Source: Thermoplasmata archaeon (GTDB lineage: Archaea > Thermoplasmatota > Thermoplasmata > Thermoplasmatales > Thermoplasmataceae). From it: a stretch of 5,141 nt of DNA. A program made the translations under genes and the position numbers. Shown here piece by piece: positions 1-5,141 of this stretch. Location: the NCBI GenBank assembly GCA_021835185.1, contig JAKBQO010000118.1, positions 1-5,141 of the forward strand, in the 5' to 3' direction. Below the pieces are notes generated by a model. That model was not told the origin of the DNA, made no database searches, and saw only the letters and a program-made list of their open reading frames with translations. Each line of letters begins with the position of its first letter. The first letter of the stretch is position 1.

Positions 1-1
1 A

Positions 2-355
2 AGAAGATTCGAAAATGGGACATGGTCAATTCCATCAGTATACGCCTCCATAGAGGGAATGAAAACGATACTGGATAATTACGGAGATATAGAGAACGAA
101 GACAGGAAGCTATTTTTGCATGCACTAGGAGTTCTGGATCAGAAAGGCATAAAAACTATCACACCAGATCAGTCTGCCAATATAATTGCCATACCAGTGA
201 CGAACCCCGGAGAAGCCGAAATGATGCTTAAGAAGAAATATGGGATTATAACATCAGCCAGGGGGGATTCGTTGAGGATAGCCCCCCACTTTTATAATAC
301 GGAGGAAGAAATTGATAATGCCATAGAAAAAATTAAAATTGAATTTTTTAGATAA
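2..355 (+). CDS. Class V aminotransferase / cysteine desulfurase-like protein, C-terminal part (5' truncated by window)
   Basis: This is the last 117 residues of a PLP-dependent enzyme of the class V aminotransferase superfamily, which includes cysteine desulfurases and isopenicillin-N-epimerase-like proteins. The frame is open from base 2, and the residues before the first in-frame ATG (59) already carry the family motif RFENGT (5-22), so that ATG is internal and the real start is upstream of the window. The end has the second landmark, LRIAPHFYNTEEEID (from 272). In this family the arginine of that motif (275-277) usually contacts the substrate carboxylate, and the YNT/EEID stretch closes the small C-terminal domain. 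The PLP lysine and the cysteine-bearing loop would lie upstream, so aminotransferase, desulfurase and epimerase activities cannot be separated here. The protein is expected to be cytoplasmic. The gene ends in TAA and is followed by an oligo-T run. Family assignment is firm; the exact reaction is not. Confidence -1.
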   Translation, partial: RRFENGTWSIPSVYASIEGMKTILDNYGDIENEDRKLFLHALGVLDQKGIKTITPDQSANIIAIPVTNPGEAEMMLKKKYGIITSARGDSLRIAPHFYNTEEEIDNAIEKIKIEFFR

Positions 356-362
356 TTATACA

Positions 363-369
363 TTTTTTT
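363..369 (+). terminator. Oligo-T terminator after the aminotransferase gene
   Basis: A run of seven T lies 7 bases after the TAA stop. Archaeal RNA polymerase commonly stops at such U-tracts without a hairpin. Nothing else in the following AT-rich spacer is a better candidate, but T runs are frequent in sequence of this composition. Confidence -1.
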
Positions 370-483
370 ACATGTGTATTAATAATATTATAATGTTTTC
401 TATTTTGAATATATATTATACTATTAATCATATTTGCAATGCATATTATTCATTAAATATATTACAAAATACTTTAATATAAT

Positions 484-518
484 AAGACAAGTAAGTTATA
501 TCAACTACAATATGTCTT
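484..518. repeat. Inverted repeat next to the MFS promoter (possible operator)
   Basis: AAGACA (484-489) and TGTCTT (513-518) form a perfect 6-base inverted repeat with 23 bases between the arms. The right arm runs into the first two bases of the candidate TATA box (517-524), where a bound repressor would block TBP/TFB. The arms are short and could be chance, so the regulatory role is only inferred. The rest of the 356-543 spacer is very AT-rich and shows no gene. Confidence -1.
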
Positions 519-524
519 TATAAT
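517..524 (+). promoter_or_regulatory. Archaeal TATA box for the first MFS transporter
   Basis: TTTATAAT begins 27 bases before the ATG at 544. Archaeal TATA boxes sit about 25-30 bases before the transcription start, so transcription would begin at or next to the start codon, giving a leaderless mRNA. A second AT-rich element, TTATAT (496-501), would give a short leader instead. The purine-rich BRE expected just upstream is not obvious. Confidence -1.
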
Positions 525-543
525 AGAATTATTATCAGGTGTG

Positions 544-1875
544 ATGGATAAAATTATAGATAACAATTTGTTTGGCAAATTTATACGACTGCTATATATT
601 GCAACAGCTATAGGGGCCTTTACCGATATATTTGATACCAGTGTTGTGGGAGGAGCATCGGCAAGTATCATAACATCATTAAAGATCACGACACCGGAAT
701 TCGGATTACTCGGCTCCATGACATTTATTGGAGGGCTTGTTGGAGCCATTTCATTTGGTTTCCTGTCTGATAAAATAGGGAGAAAGAAAAGTTTCATCCT
801 TACTCTCCTGCTATTCATAATATTTGAATTTCTTTCCGGACTGGCACCGAATTATTATTCGCTTCTTGTTTTCAGAGTTATAGTAGGATTTGCAATAGGA
901 GCTGATTACGTTCCAGCAATAACGCTTTTATCGGAATTTGTTGAACCGGACAAACGTGGGTCCTCATTCGATTTCTTCTGGATTATAGCTAATGTTGGGG
1001 CACTGGTTGCATATATTATCGCATTCATGCTAGTCCCTCTTGGAGCGATCCAGTGGAGAGTACTATTCATGCTTGGAGTAATACCGCCAATAATAGGACT
1101 TGCAATAAGGACAAAGCTTCCAGAAACTCCAAGATGGCTTGCAGTGCATAATAAAATCCATGAAGCTGAGCTAGTAGTGGATGAAATTGGATTATCAAGA
1201 GAGAATATTCCAAAGTATGAAAAATACATAGAACCTGAGAAGAAACTCATGAAACCATATATATTCGGCGTGACTATTCCTCTATTTCTTGTGATGCTCC
1301 TTAACATACCCGCATCAGGCCTGCTTGAGCTTACACCGGTTCTTCTGAACTCACTTAGTATACCGAAGTCAAACGCTTTACTCTTTACTGCAGGTGCCTG
1401 GGTAATACCGGTAATTCTAGGGAATATAGCAGCCTTCAAATTGATTGATATACTTGGAAGAATAAAAATGATAGTCATAGGTGCAGTTGGCCTGGGTATT
1501 GCACTCATATCCATGGTTATTTTTTCATCCCCAGCACATTTCAATATTCCACTGATGCTCGCATCACTGGCCATAGGGGGATTTATTCAGTCCTTCTACA
1601 TTCCTGTGATATATTCCCTTTCCACTGAACTTTATCCGACCGAAATAAGGGGCATAGGTCAGGGTATAAGCGTTGGGGGCATAAGAGTGGCAGGTATTAT
1701 AGGAATATTTGGCGGCGCACTGTTGTTAACTTATTATAAAGTCCCGGGAATGCTTCTCACATACGCTGCCATATGTTTCGGTGCTACCCTGGTAACCGTT
1801 TTCTGGATGGGAAAGAAAACAGAGACAAACAGGAAAGAACTGGAAGAAATTACAGCAACTTTTGTGAAAGACTGA
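544..1875 (+). CDS. MFS transporter, sugar porter / metabolite:H+ symporter type
   Basis: This is a full-length integral membrane carrier of 443 residues, with about 12 predicted hydrophobic helices in two six-helix halves, the usual MFS size. Helix 1 carries acidic residues D28 and D31 (TDIFD). The loop between helices 2 and 3 has motif A, GFLSDKIGRKK (72-82). Helix 4 has R111 and GADY (119-122). PETPRW (193-198) follows helix 6, then a cytoplasmic loop to about 238. The second half repeats motif A as DILGR (302-306) and has ELYPTEIRG (362-370) before helix 11. These are marks of the sugar porter and aromatic acid/phosphate symporter groups, which import organic solutes with protons; the substrate cannot be read from sequence. 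A GTG one codon upstream (541) is possible, but ATG 544 fits the TATA spacing better and no usable Shine-Dalgarno site is present. The C-terminus lacks a clean PETKG motif. The next gene, a phosphodiesterase, starts 84 bases on with its own promoter. Confidence -1.
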   Translation: MDKIIDNNLFGKFIRLLYIATAIGAFTDIFDTSVVGGASASIITSLKITTPEFGLLGSMTFIGGLVGAISFGFLSDKIGRKKSFILTLLLFIIFEFLSGLAPNYYSLLVFRVIVGFAIGADYVPAITLLSEFVEPDKRGSSFDFFWIIANVGALVAYIIAFMLVPLGAIQWRVLFMLGVIPPIIGLAIRTKLPETPRWLAVHNKIHEAELVVDEIGLSRENIPKYEKYIEPEKKLMKPYIFGVTIPLFLVMLLNIPASGLLELTPVLLNSLSIPKSNALLFTAGAWVIPVILGNIAAFKLIDILGRIKMIVIGAVGLGIALISMVIFSSPAHFNIPLMLASLAIGGFIQSFYIPVIYSLSTELYPTEIRGIGQGISVGGIRVAGIIGIFGGALLLTYYKVPGMLLTYAAICFGATLVTVFWMGKKTETNRKELEEITATFVKD

Positions 1876-1881
1876 AAATTT

Positions 1882-1905
1882 AATAAAATATTTTTTATTT
1901 TTTTT
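1882..1905 (+). terminator. T-rich terminator between the MFS and GDPD genes
   Basis: T6-A-T8 (1891-1905) lies just after the MFS stop codon. AATAAAA (1882-1888) and TTTTATT (1893-1899) could pair as a weak 7-bp all-AT stem, but the T-tract itself is the likely archaeal termination signal. Together with a new TATA box further on, it suggests that the two genes are largely separate transcription units. Confidence -1.
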
Positions 1906-1930
1906 GAAACAGTAAAGGTACCAGACAAAT

Positions 1931-1939
1931 ATTATTATA
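1931..1939 (+). promoter_or_regulatory. Archaeal TATA box for the GDPD gene
   Basis: ATTATTATA lies with its second base 28 bases before the ATG at 1960, the same spacing as at the first MFS gene, again pointing to a leaderless transcript. Just upstream are the palindrome GGTACC (1917-1922) and AGACAA (1923-1928). The hexamer AGACAA also occurs at 485-490, before the first MFS gene. A shared regulator is possible, but the match is short. Confidence -1.
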
Positions 1940-1959
1940 CACCTTCACGTTGAAATACT

Positions 1960-2679
1960 ATGGTTTTTAAATACAAAGATAGAGATGTTGCTGTAATTGC
2001 ACACCGTGGTGGAGGTATGCTATTTCCTGAGAATACGATTTCCGCCTTCAAAGGCGTTCAGAAATTAGGCGTTGACGCTGTTGAATGTGATGTCCAACTG
2101 ACCATGGATGGAAAACTTGCAGTCATGCATGACCCAAATCTTAAACGTATGGCGGGCATAGATAAGAAAATATCTGAGATCACCAGCGATGAGATAAAGA
2201 AAATAATATTGCTGAATAATGAAAAGATACCCATGCTGGAGGAATTGATAAAGGATGTGGATACACGGTTAATCATTGAATTAAAATCAATAGAAACCAT
2301 AAACCCTATTTTCAAAATTATATATGAACAGCAGGAAATACTCAAAAGATGTACATTCATATCATTTTACCATGAGGCTCTATTGCTCCTTAAACAGAAA
2401 TTTCCGGAAGCGGACTGCGCTGCCCTTATAGCAGGGTTTCCTGTAGACCCCGTTTCTATGGTTAAAAACTGTGGCTGCAATATGATTTCCGTGAATTATG
2501 AGGGGATTTCTAAAAATTATGTGGATAAATGCCATGACGGGGGAATAAAGGTAAGCGTCTGGACACCAAATGATGAGAAAAGCATACTTTCTTCCCTGGA
2601 TGCTGGTGTTGATGCAATAGCATCTGACAGGCCGGACCTGGTGATCCGGTTAATAAACGACCATGGAAAAAGTCAGTAA
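1960..2679 (+). CDS. Glycerophosphodiester phosphodiesterase (GDPD family)
   Basis: This is a complete 239-residue enzyme, normal for single-domain GDPDs. Enzymes of this family hydrolyse glycerophosphodiesters to glycerol phosphate and an alcohol in a metal-dependent TIM barrel. The set of active-site residues looks intact: AHRGG with H15 and R16, PENT (23-26), the metal ligands E42 and D44 in VECDVQ, the second histidine H57 in MHDP, E107 and K109 in IELK, then VWTPN (200-204) and the closing SDRPD (222-226). There is no signal peptide or membrane segment, so it should act in the cytoplasm on imported or internally released diesters. ATG 1960 is preceded by a TATA box at leaderless spacing, and the HRG motif starts 14 residues in, as is typical. 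The gene lies between two MFS carriers, which suggests that one of them supplies its substrate. Its TAA stop overlaps the convergent carrier gene by 7 bases. Family assignment is very secure; the natural substrate in an ether-lipid archaeon is unknown. Confidence -1.
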   Translation: MVFKYKDRDVAVIAHRGGGMLFPENTISAFKGVQKLGVDAVECDVQLTMDGKLAVMHDPNLKRMAGIDKKISEITSDEIKKIILLNNEKIPMLEELIKDVDTRLIIELKSIETINPIFKIIYEQQEILKRCTFISFYHEALLLLKQKFPEADCAALIAGFPVDPVSMVKNCGCNMISVNYEGISKNYVDKCHDGGIKVSVWTPNDEKSILSSLDAGVDAIASDRPDLVIRLINDHGKSQ

Positions 2680-3977
2680 TCACTCAGATCCTCGAGGGAT
2701 TTTCCCTTTGTCTCCTTCCCGAGAAGCAGTGTTATTACAAACCCTAAGGCTGACAGCAAACCAAGGAAGACCAGGGCTATTGCTAGTCCATAAATATCTT
2801 TGACTATGGCAAAGGAGAATATTCCGGCCAATGCCCCTATCCTGCTTACTGTTGTGGCAAATCCCTGTGCAGTGGATCTAATTTCAGTTGGATACAGCTC
2901 CTGGGGATATATGGATGAGGTGATCCCAGGACCCAGTTCCTGGCTTATTTCAAAAATAACAAAAAGTGGGACTATAAACATTATATCAGGGAAATAACGG
3001 AAAACTGCAGCAGCAGCTATCAGGGTTACAAACATGCCTGCAAATCCCACTGAAGTAAGATTTTTCCTCCCGGAACGGTCGATAAGTACAATGGCAATGA
3101 CAGCGCCTATAATTGCCATTAAAGCAATTAAAGTAGCATATCTTGAGGCAGCATCAGAGCTAATTCCAATTTGCGTCAGTATCGTTGGCCCATATAATGC
3201 TATAACGTAGGTTACCGCATCAAGAATGAACCAGAATATTGAAACAAAAAAGGTTGCAGCGATGTATTTTTTACTGAAAAGATCACTAAACTTTGTCTTC
3301 CTTACTTTGGCGGATATTATTACTGCTGTAGAATTGTCTATCTCCTTCATTGAATTTGTTGCATCTGCCGCGTTTCCCTGATTTGCAAGCCATCTAGGCG
3401 ATTCTGGCACCCCATGCCTCATAACCATGATGATAACTGCAGGAATTATTCCAACTAAAAACATAAATTTCCACGAATCGCTACCAGTAGGAATGAGAGC
3501 AGCTCCTATGCCATAGGCTGCAAATGCTCCGATAAACCATGCGGCTCCTGAAAAGCTGAGCAACTTTCCACGATGCCTGGCAGGGGCAAATTCCGCTATT
3601 ATTGTAGGGCTAATTGCATAGTCGGCTCCAATAGCAATGCCCAATAGAAGCCTGAAAACAAGTAACTGTACAAAAGTGAAAGAAATAGCTGTAAGAAATG
3701 TAAATAAAATGAAGAAAGCCATGTCCCAGAGATAGATGTATCTTCTTCCTTTAATGTCGGTTAAATACCCTATAAAGACGCCTCCAAAGACCATACCGAG
3801 CAAAGTGGAACCCAGAAGGAGGGTTATATCTATTGAGGTAAGGGAAAATGGCAAAACAAGGACAGCTATGGAAATTATAGAAATATCATAGCCGTCCAGA
3901 AAACTTCCACCTGAAGAAAGTGCAGTGATTCTCAAATGCACCTTCTTGATTGGGCTATTATCAATACTTTCAAACAC
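2673..3977 (-). CDS. MFS transporter, sugar porter / metabolite:H+ symporter type (second copy)
   Basis: This is a full-length 12-helix carrier of 434 residues. Helix 1 has DGYD (28-31), resembling the acidic motif of aromatic-acid and phosphate:H+ symporters, where such aspartates matter for transport. Motif A, GYLTDIKGRR (70-79), sits between helices 2 and 3. GADY (117-120), PESPRW (191-196), DRSGRK (300-305) and ELYPTEIRS (360-368) follow, and the C-terminus carries ETKGKSLEDL (422-431), the sugar-porter end motif. Its landmarks line up with those of the other MFS protein in this window, so the two are paralogues. The start is uncertain: there is no ATG before residue 62. The options are TTG 3983, GTG 3977 and GTG 3941, with a stop codon (TAA, 3986-3984) directly before the TTG. 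GTG 3977 is chosen because TTTAAATA lies 28 bases upstream, as at the other promoters here. Its TGA lies inside the 3' end of the convergent phosphodiesterase gene. The substrate is unknown. Confidence -1.
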   Translation of the reverse strand: MFESIDNSPIKKVHLRITALSSGGSFLDGYDISIISIAVLVLPFSLTSIDITLLLGSTLLGMVFGGVFIGYLTDIKGRRYIYLWDMAFFILFTFLTAISFTFVQLLVFRLLLGIAIGADYAISPTIIAEFAPARHRGKLLSFSGAAWFIGAFAAYGIGAALIPTGSDSWKFMFLVGIIPAVIIMVMRHGVPESPRWLANQGNAADATNSMKEIDNSTAVIISAKVRKTKFSDLFSKKYIAATFFVSIFWFILDAVTYVIALYGPTILTQIGISSDAASRYATLIALMAIIGAVIAIVLIDRSGRKNLTSVGFAGMFVTLIAAAAVFRYFPDIMFIVPLFVIFEISQELGPGITSSIYPQELYPTEIRSTAQGFATTVSRIGALAGIFSFAIVKDIYGLAIALVFLGLLSALGFVITLLLGKETKGKSLEDLSDY

Positions 3978-3997
3978 TAACAATTATTTGCATGGAA

Positions 3998-4029
3998 TAT
4001 TTAAAACTTTACTATATATTATATATAAA
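3998..4029 (-). promoter_or_regulatory. Promoter region of the second MFS gene, two overlapping TATA-like elements
   Basis: On the minus strand, TTTAAATA (4005-3998) begins 28 bases before GTG 3977, matching the leaderless geometry of the other two promoters. A stronger-looking element, TTTATATATAATATATAG (4029-4012), lies further up and would start transcription near 4000, leaving a leader of about 20 bases. No Shine-Dalgarno sequence lies in that leader. Either or both could be used. Confidence -1.
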
Positions 4030-4258
4030 TCTTCGTTTTCCGAGAAATTTAGCCTTTCAAATTTAATAATTAAGAGCTATGGAACTTTGATACCGGTAAA
4101 ATTCACTGACATTCACAAACAATCCCTATTTCCCAGGATGTTCATGGCAATAACCGATATCACGATAGCCATGCAACATAGTTCCAGTGATTTATTTAGA
4201 TTTCATCTCCATAGAGCTACTCACACAAAGGAGAAGAGAACCATAATTAATTTTTAAT
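4030..4258. other. Spacer between two minus-strand genes, no convincing gene
   Basis: With the promoter next to it, this makes a gene-free stretch of about 280 bases. On the minus strand the longest ATG frames are under 25 codons. A plus-strand frame of 110 codons (3925-4257) runs antisense into the MFS gene and resembles no known protein. The stretch holds the palindrome TACCGGTA (4091-4098), inverted repeat arms TGGAACTTTG (4080-4089) and CATAGTTCCA (4177-4186) with one mismatch, and an inner pair CATGGC (4143-4148) and GCCATG (4168-4173). AATTAA/TTAATT (4245-4259) overlaps the stop codon of the right-hand gene. It could be a regulatory region, a small structured RNA or an eroded gene; none is demonstrated. 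Confidence -1.
4080..4186. repeat. Nested inverted repeats in the spacer
   Basis: The outer 10-base arms at 4080-4089 and 4177-4186 match at 9 positions as reverse complements. They enclose a 6-base perfect pair at 4143-4148 and 4168-4173, and a GATATC (4156-4161) lies near the middle of the inner pair. This could fold in RNA, or mark the ends of a small degenerate element. No target-site duplication flanks the outer arms, and the arms are short enough to occur by chance. Confidence -1.
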
Positions 4259-5140
4259 TCAAATAAGTTCAATCAATTCCTCTGTCAGTGGACTTGCTAT
4301 TTCTACTGATACATCGTTTCTCTGGATTTCTTCAAGTGATGTATTAAAAAGTATCTGAAGATACTCCGTCACCCTGATGCTCGGGACGAATTGCGTTACC
4401 TGTATATGTCTTTTCACCGGCCTTATGTATGTTGTATCAATATATATTCCCCGTGAGGCTGCTTTTTCCATTATTTTCCCCAGTATTGGATTATTTGCCC
4501 TTACCCAGTATGAGTTCTCCATTTTCGGTATCTCTTCTATCCCTTCAAGAAGCTCCAGGGGTTTTTCAGATACTACTGCAATTTTGAACTGGCCATGTTC
4601 CAGATAATCATTAACAAGCCTTCCAAGAGAATTGCTTGATTCCAGAGCGTCCATTAATTTTTTGCCCGCATGGACATCCCTGTGAATGCTGAATCTAATT
4701 ACTGTTAGAGGACGTTTTTTATTCATATTTAGAAGAGTCTCCATTGCCCCCTTTGTTGGACGAATGCGAATATTATAAACAAAATTATTTTTTAAAACAA
4801 CTGGAAGGAGAGTATTTGAAACATCCTTTGCTACTGTATGGCGGTATGAGAAAAGTATATTCATCTTGCCATTTGAAAGAAATGGCTGATGCATCATTAC
4901 TGTGGGAATAGAATTCAGATTTACCATTAACTCATGTATTTCTGAGGATTCCAATTTTTCCGTTAGCGAAAAATAGTCTCCTATTTCCTGGAAAGCACCC
5001 GGGTTGAGAGCAAGCATTTTCTCAAAGGATTTTTCAATAAATGACTTCATATAGATTCCATCCTCTTCTTTTTTTAGAAATACGGAATATTCACCACCCA
5101 GAATTTTAAGATTTTCTCCAATGGGGGAATTTATGTTTAA
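4259..5140 (-). CDS. Unrecognised soluble protein, probably 5' truncated by window
   Basis: I do not recognise this family. The frame gives 293 residues and is open from the right edge to a TGA. The first in-frame ATG (5050) would give 263 residues, but the 30 codons before it look protein-like, with GENLKILGGEYSVFLKKEE leading smoothly into the following residues. No strong TATA box or Shine-Dalgarno site precedes 5050, so the true start probably lies beyond the window. The product is soluble, with no signal peptide or membrane helix. It appears to alternate beta strands and helices, and it is rich in charged residues. It has a histidine-containing stretch, RFSIHRDVHAGKK, near the middle, and it ends in a leucine- and glutamate-rich helix. 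I see no zinc-binding cysteines, no P-loop and no clear helix-turn-helix. It lies upstream of the second MFS gene on the same strand, about 280 bases away, so a link to that carrier is possible but unproven. Confidence -1.
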   Translation of the reverse strand, partial: LNINSPIGENLKILGGEYSVFLKKEEDGIYMKSFIEKSFEKMLALNPGAFQEIGDYFSLTEKLESSEIHELMVNLNSIPTVMMHQPFLSNGKMNILFSYRHTVAKDVSNTLLPVVLKNNFVYNIRIRPTKGAMETLLNMNKKRPLTVIRFSIHRDVHAGKKLMDALESSNSLGRLVNDYLEHGQFKIAVVSEKPLELLEGIEEIPKMENSYWVRANNPILGKIMEKAASRGIYIDTTYIRPVKRHIQVTQFVPSIRVTEYLQILFNTSLEEIQRNDVSVEIASPLTEELIELI

Positions 5141-5141
5141 C

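Noticed and set aside
59..355. A separate 98-residue gene starting at ATG 59
   Set aside because: The frame is open upstream to the window edge and carries the RFENGT motif before this ATG, so it is an internal methionine of a larger enzyme.
356..540. Possible small gene or repeat array in the AT-rich spacer
   Set aside because: Only short frames broken by stops and low-complexity AT sequence are present, with no regular repeat-spacer pattern. There is no CRISPR array or tRNA here or elsewhere in the window.
537..541. AGGTG as a Shine-Dalgarno site for the first MFS gene
   Set aside because: It touches the start codons (2 bases before ATG 544, and overlapping GTG 541), too close to work; leaderless initiation fits better.
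906..1574. Minus-strand open frame of 222 codons inside the first MFS gene
   Set aside because: It is the antisense of a clearly coding membrane protein with full MFS motifs. Its own translation shows no recognisable motif and it has no promoter.
3925..4257. Plus-strand open frame of 110 codons
   Set aside because: It overlaps the start of the second MFS gene on the opposite strand, has no recognisable domain, and begins inside conserved coding sequence.
4377..4607. Plus-strand open frame of 76 codons inside the right-end gene
   Set aside because: It is an antisense frame within a longer coherent open frame, with no promoter or motif of its own.

Overview
The window looks like a stretch of an AT-rich archaeal chromosome, most likely from the Thermoplasmatales or a similar acidophilic lineage. 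This is an inference, based on archaeal-style TATA boxes placed about 27-28 bases before the start codons, the lack of convincing Shine-Dalgarno sites, oligo-T terminators, AGA/AGG arginine codons, and two sugar-porter-like MFS carriers of a type common in that order. No rRNA or other taxonomic marker is present, so the assignment is tentative.

Layout. Positions 2-355 (+) hold the C-terminal end of a class V (PLP-dependent) aminotransferase / cysteine desulfurase-like protein whose start lies outside the window. An AT-rich promoter region follows. Next are an MFS transporter (544-1875, +) and a complete glycerophosphodiester phosphodiesterase (1960-2679, +), which appear to have separate promoters. 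A second MFS transporter (2673-3977, -) runs towards the phosphodiesterase, and their 3' ends overlap by 7 bases. A spacer of about 280 bases carries the second transporter's promoter and some weak inverted repeats. The right end (4259-5140, -) encodes a soluble protein I do not recognise; its reading frame stays open to the window edge.

How the genes may work together. The phosphodiesterase sits between two related proton-coupled-type carriers. The simplest reading is a small uptake-and-hydrolysis locus: a carrier brings in a glycerophosphodiester or another polar organic compound, and the cytoplasmic enzyme releases glycerol phosphate and an alcohol. No catalytic or transport residue proves the substrate, so this coupling is inferred from gene order.

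No CRISPR array, insertion sequence, tRNA, defence cassette or other clearly new system is visible. The items most worth a second look are the unrecognised right-end protein, the MFS-GDPD-MFS arrangement, the overlapping convergent ends, and the probably leaderless, non-ATG start of the second carrier.
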